DNA from: Fistulifera solaris | Taxonomy: Eukaryota > Bacillariophyta > Bacillariophyceae > Naviculales > Stauroneidaceae | Length of the DNA stretch: 64,000 nt | Assembly: GCA_030295235.1 (NCBI GenBank) | Contig: AP026123.1 | Location: 1,860,001-1,924,000, forward strand | Reading direction: 5' to 3' | Shown: piece by piece, positions 39,486-49,788 of the stretch | How positions within the stretch are numbered: the stretch's first letter is position 1 | Layout: the number at the start of each line of letters is the position of its first letter | Program-made: the position numbers and the translations under genes | Notes under the pieces: generated by a model | What the model was told of the DNA's origin: nothing | Database searches by the model: none | Seen by the model: only the letters and a program-made list of their open reading frames with translations

Positions 39486-41358
39486 TTAAGAACTGCACTT
39501 TCTCTCCTTCTCCAATTCGTTTCTTCGCCGAATCTCATCGTTGCTTGTCAGTGCGTCTAAAAGAGCCATTTCTTCGGCGGTGAGTCGAGATGATCCAAGA
39601 GACCGATTCTCTTTCATTCGCTCTAGATGCGACGTTTTAGTCGCCAATATTAAATTCTTTTGCAAACCCCATTTTAGCATTAGTTGGGCGCAAGTGACAG
39701 AATGAGTCAAAGCAAGCTTTTCAATAACCGGATTATCGAAAGATGTCGCGCGGTGAAGGGCTTTGTGGGCGAATACAAGAACGCCTCTTTCTTGAAAGAA
39801 GTCTACGTAGTCTTTCCTGTACATAACCGGTGAAGCTTCAATTTGATTCACGCAGGGCGGTATACTAATATCACTTCTCATCAACTCCTCGTACTCTTCT
39901 GGAGTGAAATTGGATAGACCGATCGCCTTTAACTTTCCTTCTTGGTGAAGCAACTCTAATTCTTTGTAAGCGGCGACAAAATGGCCAGGAACAGGCCAAT
40001 GCACGAGAAACAAATCGAAGTACGTGCTGCCAATATCACGCAAGCTCCTCTCGACGCTAGCTCGTACAGCCGTTCGACCTTCTCTGACAGCATCGTTCCA
40101 CACTTTTCCAGTGATGAAAACTTCTGATCGATGAAGGGCGGTTGCTTTCAGTGCAATCCCAAGGGTGCGCTCATTACCGTAAACGGAAGCTGAGTCAAAA
40201 TGACGATAGCCGGATGCTATGGCATTAATGATTATTTTTTCACCTTCCGAGTTATCTGGAACATTATACAGTCCAAAGGCTAATTGAGGAATTCGTTTCC
40301 CTGTATTTAAAGTCAAACATGGCTCATTTTCGAAACCTGATTTTGCCGAACCCCGCAGCGGCTTCGCAAGCGATCCAGGTGGTGGGAGTTTTCCGACCCG
40401 GCGCAGTTCCTGCAACAAAAACAATGCACTGGATATTACCGGGAGCAAATCAAACATTCTGTTAAGCACTACCGAATGTCAACACCAAGTTGCAATCTTC
40501 CACTTACATCATTGCTTTTGCGTCTCCTGATACTTGCCATAGCTGATCCATTGGAACGACCCGCAAGGATATGAACTCGCCGTGCTCACGCAGACCCGTC
40601 AATCTCCCACGCATTTCCTCTAGTTCCGCTTTTGTGACGGATATTTCGAGGTACATGTATCGAACGGACTCGTCGCATCCTCCTGGTGAGGGCGGAATCG
40701 ATGATGCAGGTAACGACCCGCTGTTAAAAGCACTTTCACAGGCTAAAGCAGTAAGATCGACTAAATCATCCGCATGAATTTCAATTTCACATTCCTCTTT
40801 CATTTCCTGAGCTGCTATTCCAGTCACAGTCTCGGAATGGTCATCTAACATGCCAGCCGGTATCTCAAGGGTCGAAACTTGGCCAAGAGGCACACGCGGT
40901 TGATCGACAAGCAAAGAATGAACGCTACTGTCTTCGAAACAATGAAGAGCGACTAGAATTGCAACAGCGTCACCTCGCAGAAAGCAAATGCCTGGAATAC
41001 GCTGGTGGTTTTGTACGTCGCTCAAGTCGTTTTCTAAAGTGCAATCCGATTTGATTTTAATGAATCCAACGCCTCTGAAAAGGAACAGTTTCCTGTGAAT
41101 CAAGCTAAAATAATGAACAATCAACCAGCCAGTTACTCACCTCGCACCAAATATATCAACACTTTGGATTTCAACGCCGTGGATTTGTATGTAGTTTCCA
41201 TTCTTGTCGTGCTGCTTTTCACAGCGGCGATGCCAGCGAGTAAATATTTCCGACTCGAGGGCCTTGATTGCATCAGCCTGGGCTACACCGGGTGAAACCG
41301 TGACAGGGACTTTCTTCCCTTTGTACTCGAAAAAGAGAGCCTCGCGTTGATCACTCAT
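39486..41358 (-). CDS. Nudix hydrolase (ADP-sugar diphosphatase-like) - aldo/keto reductase fusion
   Basis: CDS complement(39486..40458, 40508..41074, 41141..41358), 585 residues. Start at ATG 41358 (MSDQREALFFEYKGKKV). Introns 41075-41140 and 40459-40507 are GT-AG; the second is 49 bp and, when removed, turns the KAMM stop into GDAKAMIMFDLLPV, whose continuation ALFLLQELRRVGKLPPPG looks like the missing Nudix C-terminal helix. The Nudix part resembles plant NUDX14 (VDIFGARGVGFIKIK, EIPAGMLDD, FPSPGG-type PSPGGCDESVRYMYL, GLREHGEFISL) but its box reads QEMKEECEIE where REUxEExGU is usual. The AKR part has FGLYNVPD, DSASVYGNE (Asp and Tyr), TGKVW (Lys), LVHWPVPG (His) and LSNFTPEEY. If the second intron is not real, the Nudix ends early and the AKR starts at 40457. 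RNA would decide. Confidence 0.75.
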
Positions 41359-41658
41359 GCCAACTGGTTCGTTTGACAAGAAGAAAGCAAGGAAAGGTCT
41401 TAGTTATGGTATTGTTATTTAAACTTTATGCCAAAGTATACTCACTCGTCGACATTTTTTGCTCAGCATTTATCTTGCGACGCATTTTCTTTCGATCCCT
41501 TCTTGGGAATCTTGAGGCTTACCGTATTAGGGTTCGCACTCTTACGACGCCTAAAGCTGTTACCAGGTACCATTAAGATTCAAGCTTATAGATACAGGAT
41601 AAGCCTTTAGCTTTAGCATCCAGCAAGCGACCCCACTATAGGGATAGAAAAGGCAAAC

Positions 41659-42850
41659 TCAAACTCTCTTTGTTATTGTTACAGTCTTCGTGGTACGAAG
41701 CAGCGATTGTACAAGTTGGATGACGCACACGAAGGCGACGATCAGCAATGCCAGCTCCAGCCCAATGACCGCTTCTCGACAGTGATCCTTGAGCACTCGA
41801 GATAGGAGTACAATGCTTGTTGGTGCAGCTTGGAGCTTACAAAATATGTAGACGAGATCAAAAGTCTCGCAAGTACCCATCGTGAGCTGATTCTGGTAAA
41901 AAAGGACGTCGGGTGACAGGATGTCGATCAGAAAGATCTTGCAGCGATGGATAAGGGATTGCCACAAAGGTGGAACACTCGTTCTCAAAAGATCCAACAT
42001 AGAGTGCAGCCAGTCAATTGGAACCCTTTCTCGCACATAATCGTTCAATCTGTCAAAAGATACCAAGATGCGTGACAGCAAAACGCTTGCGTACTCCTTG
42101 TAACGATTGTGCTCCAGACCGCGAAGACGTTCCTTCGCATTTAAAAAGATCGTATCTGGTGATGAGTAGCTCAGTTTTCGTTTGCTCGAGTTCATTCTCT
42201 CTTTCGGTGATATAATTTTCAAGCTGTGCCTTTGTCGAAGCTAGATCCCAGTTGCGCTGTTCCTGCCAGCGAAATTTTCTACTGTATTCAGTCTCGATTT
42301 CGCGGCGTGATTTTTCCACAAATATTGTGGACGCCTCCTTTTCTTCAATTATTTTACGCTCCAGCAGAATGATTTGTTCTTCCAACGCATCCTTTGCTTG
42401 TCCGACGTGGAAAACTTCAGCCTGCGCATTCCTGAACTCTTCTCGCAACATCTCCATCTCGGTCTGTGATTCCAGCCACTTCGCGTGAGCAGCCTCTAGA
42501 AGCTTCTGAGTTTCAGAATATAAACGTCGTACACGGATTAGCTCACTTGCTGTCTTCAGATTTTCGGTGCAAATTATTTCATTTTCGCTGTCAATTGGAG
42601 CTTGTTCGAGGATTGTGGTCTCCAAGGCTGCTACCAATGACTGGCAATCGGCAAGCTCGTCTTTTGTTTTCTGGTGCAAATCAGGCAATGTGTCATTCTT
42701 ATCCGCGGAACGGTCATCCGGTTCCGTGTGTTGTGGTTTCGCCTTGAAGTAGCTTTCGTAGGGAGGCATGAACGCCCGTGTTAATGACGAGAAAACAAGG
42801 AGCAAGAGCATTGATGCGGTTTGATGCCGGGAAATATAAGAAGCAGCCAT
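41659..42850 (-). CDS. Plastid-targeted coiled-coil protein with C-terminal membrane anchor (apparent frameshift)
   Basis: Start at ATG 42850-42848: MAASYISRHQTASMLLLLVF followed by SLTRAFMPPYES, a signal peptide with Phe-led transit motif. About 170 residues of charged heptads follow (for example KDALEEQIILLERKIIEEKE). The frame changes at about 42143-42147; removing one base of the A5 run joins ITRYDL to NAKERLRGLEHNRYKEYA, giving 396 residues. The second half is helical and ends in a membrane segment (LELALLIVAFVCVIQLVQSL) and a short basic tail. No domain is recognised. It may be a tethering protein at a plastid membrane; this is only from its shape. Confidence 0.65.
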
Positions 42851-43319
42851 GATTTCTTACGCGTCGAAGAACGGGGTACGAGCAAAGTATAGAACGAATA
42901 GTTGATTGTGGTACGACTTTCTGGATGAAGAGCAATGTGTATGATGTTTAGGTTGAATAATGAATGATGGTTGTGTCGGGTGACTTCGAAAACAACAAAC
43001 GAGAAAAGCCAGGAGGTGGAACACGTCTAAGGTTAAGGCTATCTATGTGCATTTGCTCTTGACGGTTGACGGTTCAACGTTCGTTCATGGATGAGGTTAG
43101 GATCTCTATCTAAGTCCTCTAGCTCTCGACCCTGCACCTTTACCAGTAAGAGTGCAGCAACTCATAATAACTACGACAGGTCGAAGGACAACAAACTGTG
43201 TTATTGAGAACTGTGCAGAGGGACCATTTGAAATGAAGAGGGATCCAAGTTCGATAATACGAAATCCTAATGAATGACCAAGAACATCATCACGCAAAAA
43301 TTTGTCTATAGATGAATAG
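42851..43319. other. Intergenic, no gene seen
   Basis: About 470 bp between the 5' end of the coiled-coil gene and the 3' end of NTAN1. Only short ORFs without coding character. Confidence 0.4.
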
Positions 43320-44463
43320 CTATAAAACAATTTGGGTCCAACTGTTGGAGCGGCCAAGACGCGTGTAGACAACCGGTCTATCGCATCGGTCACCAAATAT
43401 TTGGCTGCAGGGAACGTCGCGCATCAGATGAAGAGTTGCGCGAAGAGAATCGCAAAAACTGTCTTCTTCGCAATTTGGTGATGTACTCGTGTACTGAAGC
43501 AGAAGGTCGTCGGGCATATTCAAAAATGACTCCATTCCTCGAAACGGACTGTAGGCGAAGGGTTCAATGATAGTGTAACACGACTTCTCGCAATGAATTT
43601 GTGTCAGACGGGGAGCAGCGGTGTTTCGAGTAAACAAGCGCGCCGATCGAAGCACAGGTAAAGGGCCCGAAACGTCTTCGTCGCATCGAGCCAAGAAGGC
43701 ATCGCCCGATACTAGGTCGACAGCAAGTCCCCTACCAATTGGTGAGCCATTCCCAGAGTCGTTTAAACAGGAAATGGAGCAAGTTTTGATAATGAGACAG
43801 AGACTATCTTGTTCCTCGTCCGCGATATCAGCCAGTAAGTGAATCATCCAGTTCGAGATGTTCTGAGAAGTGCCGTCCATGTCATTGAAGCCACCCACTA
43901 CGTGAACGGATATCTCAACCTTCTTCTCTCCCCCTCCAGTGGTGATTGCGATGACGGAAGACCATAGAGCGAATGCATTTCTCGTAGTTCGTTGAGTCAA
44001 TGTGACTAAGACTTACAAGAGGGGCATTGTCGTCGGAGCAACTGCGCAGTGCTAGAACATGACATGTCGTTGCCTTATCACTCATAATGACATCGCATTG
44101 AGCAGGAACAGCGTGTGCTACTTCTCCTTGTCCTACATATAGAATGCGGTCCTTCGAGAAACGCGTAAAATGGGCGGGGTCTACAGAGAGGAGCGAATCG
44201 CGCGCATCCAGAATTTGCGGCAAACATTGCAGACATTCATCTACATCTAAGCTTGAGCCCGATTTTGGCAAGTAAATTGGCACGTCTTGACCCTCAGAGG
44301 TATCGTCTGTGCATTCCGAATATCCGGAAACACGAAGGTTTGTTTGTCGTAAAATTACTTCCTCGGATCGGTTGCCTTGGAGCGCTTCTAAGGATGACAC
44401 GCGCTTTAACGCGCTTTCGAGGCTTACGAGCGTTCCTGTTGAATCCGAGTTGGCAATTACCAT
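43320..44463 (-). CDS. NTAN1: Protein N-terminal asparagine amidohydrolase (apparent frameshift)
   Basis: Start at ATG 44463 (MVIANSDSTGTLVSLESALK), stop at 43320; 380 residues after correction. NTAN1 features: ILYVGQGEVAHAVPAQCDVI, then ATTCHVLALRS with the nucleophilic Cys, SLSHIDSTN (the conserved Asp-containing block), EISVHVVGGFNDMDGTSQ and AVDLVSGDAFLARCDED. The first part (to about 43965) and the second (IAITTGGGEKKVEISVHVVG) are in different frames; skipping one base at about 43958-43964 joins them. The enzyme deamidates N-terminal Asn to Asp, feeding proteins to the Arg/N-degron pathway. All family blocks are in order and the catalytic Cys is present. Confidence 0.88.
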
Positions 44464-44988
44464 GGTTACTTATCAAGAAATGCTAGCGAATAAAGTCTTT
44501 TTGTAATGACGGAAAATGCGGCGAATGGCGAATGCGTGGGACGCGATCAGAATTTAGAACATTCTCCATCCTCCAGAACAACGGCAGGAGCTTGAGAATC
44601 ATTGAGATTCATGGCCGTGGATTTAGTACCACGAATACGTAGCAATTGCAACGTCAGTCGTACACCTCTCGAACAATTCATTCAGTCAAAGCGGTACTGT
44701 CACTAACTGTGGCTTTGATAGTTCACTGTTTCGGAGTTTCCGCACCCTTTTTTACTGTCACTCTCAGAGTAAAAGGAATCTGGACTCGGGACTGATTAGT
44801 CCTGGATCATGAACCAAAAGACCGTACGTCGTACGTGCCCTTCGATCTTCGATCCCCCGCATTTTTCCGCGTTTCAGAACGAAGATTGCTTCCGTTCTTC
44901 ATGTTATTATTCGAAATTCGTCCAAAATTGTGGTTGACTGCTCGAACTACGTGCACCCACTTTATCGTGTTGTCAATGATGCTACGGT
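44464..44988. other. Intergenic, divergent promoters
   Basis: About 525 bp between NTAN1 and the SPX-MFS gene. No repeat or structured element is evident; short minus-strand ORFs here are shadows of the next gene's 5' end. Confidence 0.4.
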
Positions 44989-47900
44989 ATGGTCGGGTTT
45001 GGATCTTCGCTACGAATGGCCCGTCGTCCGGGATGGGAGGGTGCATATTTGGACTATGAAACATTAAAACTTCTTCTTTCTCAAATTGAATCCATTTACG
45101 AAGAAGAAGCCCAACGACCACGAGATGATGGCGCATTTTTGCGCGACGGCAGTCGGAAGGAACGAACCGAAAGAGATTTCCGTGTTGACCTTTTTCTGGA
45201 ATCAGATTCAGATAATGCTTATCCATCAGCGGATGAGGAGCGACCGGAGGTGTCTCGTAACTTGAAAGTAATAGCTGAGCGACAGCCTGGTGCCTTTATC
45301 GGTACTCCCGGTCGTTCGTTTGCAGTGTCGTACTCGGACGACATAAATAGCTCGTCAGATGATGACGAACGGGTTCAAGATGCGGGCTGTGGAGGCACTT
45401 TGGCGTCTTGGATGATGAGCACTAAGGCAGAGCGAAATACAAAAGAAGGTCAACATACAATGCAACGAAAAAATCTCGGTAATGCAGTTGCTTCCTCCTC
45501 TTATGATTCTGAGGACTATTACGTCAGCAACCCCAAGCAAGCAAATGGCGATGCTTTCATTCTTGAGGGACGTGAAGAAGATAATCCTGAATCTTCTATT
45601 CTGAGCGCACCTGTAAGGCGAACACACGTCGATGAGCGTAGTTCTCTTCTCGCAGCATCTTCGATAGCACATTCTGGCCAAAAACTTTTGCACCTGCCAC
45701 TTTTTCAAGTGAAGAAAGCAACGACAGGTCTTTTTCTCCGGTACTCTCTCCTGTCCCTCTTTACTACACTACGGGCCCAACAATAATTCCTCTCACGCCA
45801 AATGATCCTCGTCAAAAACTCGCTTCTCAGATGCCGAACAATAATCCGAACACCAATCGAAAACTTCAAGAGGAAAAGGAACGCGAACGTCGCGCTCGCC
45901 GGGAGCGGCGTAAGCGAACTCGCGAGGATAAAGTACCTCGGCGTCTTCGTAGAGCCCATGCAAAGGCACGCGCTATCACTGAACGATTCATCGGTCTTCT
46001 CAACGCTGAGTGTGAGAAAGTTGAACTCTTTGTTTTGGTATGTTGTGTTTGTGAGTCGTTATTCGTTTTGTCCCTTTTGGCTTACAATTAATTATCATGT
46101 AGGCACGGTTAGGGGAACTGGTCGAAACTGCGGGTAGTCTGCGCTTTCCGTCTTTTGATGATGAATATGGATCTTTCCAGCACAACGGTGCAAGTAATGG
46201 AGAAAATGTCCATTATCTTGCGGATCGAGGGTTGCACCCATCCGATTCGTCGTCGTCCGACGAAAGGCTTAATAGTGACGGACAGGGTATTTTTCCTTGG
46301 TCAGATAGCTCCGACGGAGACGCAAACAGCCATGGCAGTGAACGTGCTGCATTACCGAGTAGTTTCTCTGGTGACAGTGTGGGTCTCAAAATTTCACCGC
46401 GTTCGCGATTGCCCACTGTTCCGGATATTTCAGTTAGTTCGGCTGGTAAAAAAGTGGTCGAAAGCAGTGATACCGTTCGACAACAGATCGCTCACTTCAC
46501 AGCATTGAGACAAAAAAGACCAATATTTCAGCGGAATGAACTTATTTTGGGGGAAGATATGCTTTTCTTGTCAGCCGGTGAAGAGGTAGATGGGTATACC
46601 TCTGTCGGTGTCGAGCTTCTACACGTACTTCGCTTTATTTGTGTGAATCTTGTCGCTGTCAGGAAGATCTGTAGAAAGCACGACCGACTGCTACTTAATC
46701 GTATGCTCGGTGGTTATTATCAACGTCTTGGAGTCCAGTCGAATGCAGGAGGGCGACTGGACACATTAGGCGAATCAGTAAGTCGCGCTTCGCAGAAAAG
46801 TAAGAAAGATCGTCTCGGTCTTTTTGGAAATACCTACAAACTTGTTGGAAAGCTTGACCATAGAATACAACATCTGGCGAACAGCCAGACTGTTGAAGTC
46901 ATTTCATCTTGCTTATCATCAGCCTTGTCTGAGTATGAGATATCAAGATCAAGAGCCGATGCGATGACTAAGTTAAATTCAGGGACCCTTGCGGCGGTTA
47001 CACCGCTTAGGGCTGGCGGGGTTTCGAAGGCGTCGTTAGCACGAGGAAACGATTCGCTTAGGACAGAATTTGAGAAAACTGACGATGCTCACACTAGTGA
47101 TGCTCCTTCGACATCTTCGAGTATTGCGCTGACGCGATTGGAGTATGCAGTTACAGCCATACATGCCTTGCGAGAAGCCGCACGGGAGAATCAAGATTAT
47201 TTTTCAAACTATGTTTCTCGATCATGTCTGTCTTTCTCTGGCTATTATCCTCCCTGTGAAGGGCTAGATGGTTGTTCAAGAGAGACTTTGGATTTCTTGG
47301 TGGCTTATAATCCTGACTTAGCATTGCTACATAATGTAGACGTCTTATTTGAGGGCCTGACGCGGGGTAAATGGAGAGCGGTTCATGTGGAGAAGCTTTT
47401 CGCCACTACTATTGTAGCGAGTTTGATCCCCGAAGAAACTCCTTTGCTGACAGCGAAATCAATGATGGCTCAAGAATGCGATCGCGTAGCACAAGGGCTG
47501 GGATCGATATTGGTTTTTTCTGATGAGCCTTTCAACGAATGTGCAAAGGGGCGTGAAGGGAATGTTTTAACACGGCGGCATATAAGTTCGCTGCCTCGTG
47601 AGGCTTTCATCCTTAGTAGATGGGCTTCATTCCTCTATATGGTACGTCTGCTGCGCCTTGTTACCCAATTGCAACGCTAAATGCTAATTCTCTTTACAGA
47701 TGAATTACTTCATCGCTCATGCGACCTCGAATATATTTGTCATGTCTACTGGGTCTTCATCGGCGCTTGCGGCAACAGTTATTGGAGTTCCAAACATTGC
47801 AGCAATGTTGATAACATTTATCCACTGTCTCATTTTATCTGGTCAGCCAAATTTGCATCGTCAACACAACAATGTCCCTTTGTTGAGACTTCTGTTTGCT

Positions 47901-49284
47901 TTGGCGAGTTCTTTTGCCATAATTGGCAATGTGGTAAATGCCCATGCCATCAATATTGGATCAATTCGCTTGGCTATATTAGGCCGTTTTGTCTATGGTC
48001 TTTCTGCTACTGAGATACTTCAGCGACACATTCTGTCTATGAGTGGCCATCGCTTCATTGTCAGCGAATCGGCAAGCTTGGTTTTTCAAGGATCGCCGGT
48101 ACAGCAACGGGTCTCTTTTTAGGAGCTTGCATTGAAGCACTACCACTTCTTGTAAACGCACTTGATGTGCGGTTCCTTCGGGCAGCGAATTGGTTGCTGA
48201 TTTTGACATGGCTAATCCTTCTTATCGCTATTTGTATGAGGTTTCGGGAGCTGGAGTACGTCGCCTTGAAGGCCGATAGTCACAGACAAGGAGCGGTTGA
48301 TGCGGCTGTTCAGGGAATGAGTGATGGGAGCTCTAGCGAATCAGACTCTCCTAATCCTACGCGCATGTTATATGGTGCTGAGAGAGCCGACCTGAACGAT
48401 GATCTTCTAACCGCATTGGACAAGGCAAAACATCCCAGTGTTCCGAGCAGCCACGATAGTTACCAATCCAAACGTAATCGAGCACCCGGAACACCCATAA
48501 AGAAACGCTCTAGAAACTGGAGAAACTTTGTCGTGCGAATCCGCAAGCTTCTTGATTTCCACATCGGCATCCCTGTTTCACTCTTCATTCTTTTTGTCGC
48601 TTCTTTTTGCGTGGAGGCCTTCTTTACAGGCACCCCCCTCGTTACGAACGAATACTTCGGCTGGAATGGTGCACAAGCATCCAGCTTTCTCGGCTTACTT
48701 ACGTGCACGACATTCCTCATTCATTGGATCTGTGAGCGCGTCTCTCGCGGCTTTGAGGACAGAAGTGTGATCAAGGTAAGCATCCAATCTTTTTATTCGT
48801 TGTTTATTGAGAACGATTCCTTACATCTGGATGCTTTCAGCGCTCTATTGTGCTAGTTGCGATCGGTTTATTTGTGACAATTAACTGGGCATCGATCATT
48901 TATTTAGCAACGCGCTACTCAGTATTATTGGAGGAGACGGAGCAGGGCCAGCCCCATGAATACGACTGGAAGTTCGGTGTTTTTCAGTATATCATCGGGC
49001 TTTGTCTTATTTACGCGGGTGGAAAAGCTCTTGAAAGCGCTTCAATGTCGATGTTGTCCAAGTTTTCTCCCGTCAACATTCGCAGTGTTGTTCTCAATGT
49101 TGGGACAATTGCTACTTTTCTAACGTCGCTAGCTCGCCTCCTTGCTGATCTTCAAGTGTCGATGATTGGTTTGTCCAACAAGCTTATCAACACCGACATG
49201 GTGAACTCCTTGTCGATACCTTTATTGCTGGCATGCTTTGTTGTCATGCTTGTTGTCCGGCGCCATTTCTTTTCTTTGCTATAA
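44989..49284 (+). CDS. SPX-MFS phosphate transporter, vacuolar type (two apparent frameshifts)
   Basis: CDS join(44989..46037, 46103..47641, 47700..48775, 48841..49284), introns 46038-46102, 47642-47699, 48776-48840, all GT-AG phase 0; 1,369 residues after correction. The SPX start is MVGFGSSL-RMARRPGWEGAYLDYETL, and the SPX core (KAR AITERFIGLLNAECEKVELF) is split by a long acidic insert. Two single-base gaps must be filled: A5 at 45680-45684 (joining HSGQK to TFAPATFSSEES) and T5 at 48082-48086 (joining SASLVF to SRIAGTATGLFLG). The MFS part has paired blocks with loops (for example HILSMSGHRFIVSESASLVF and FNCVEAFFTGTPLV-type segments) and ends VMLVVRRHFFSLL. It resembles the plant and algal vacuolar Pi transporters (VPT/PHT5) that load phosphate into vacuoles; the SPX domain senses inositol polyphosphates. 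Identity of substrate is inferred. Confidence 0.87.
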
Positions 49285-49788
49285 AGAATGTTTGAGCGGC
49301 TTGTCATGGGTCTATTCATTTTTATAAATGTAGTACGGAGTAATAAATACAAAGTACGGAGTACTGTAGTAGTAGTAGGGTAGTAGTCTACGGAGTTATA
49401 AAAACAACTACCCGGGACTGACTCCTCGAGGGCAAGTTAGTTGAGTACCGTTACGATTTAAAGACAATGATTAGCTATGAGCTATGAAACACGTAAGCCT
49501 TAACCTTATTGACTGTTATGCTCCTGCATGAATGCGCACCGCCGCAAAAAATCCCACCGAGCGGGACCGCGTACAAGTAGAATAAGTGTAGCACTCGTTA
49601 TAACACATTCGCATCCATTATTTTTTCATTGATCTTCACCATTATTTGTGTTTGATGCGAAAGGAACGATTCATTTAATGTATTTTGAAAAGAATGTCAA
49701 GTGACAAGTAGATCTTTCATATCATTTAGCAGCAGAATTACCTTACAAACAATCAACGCAAAACTGATTCCCCCAAAACCGCCGCATC
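49285..49788. other. Intergenic with repeated TACGGAGTA words
   Basis: About 500 bp between the SPX-MFS and ATR genes, which are in tandem. Two full copies of TACGGAGTA (49334-49342, 49355-49363) and one partial (TACGGAGTT at 49389) sit with an AGT-rich run (49363-49388). The rest, up to the ATR start, is AT-rich promoter-like DNA. Confidence 0.45.
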
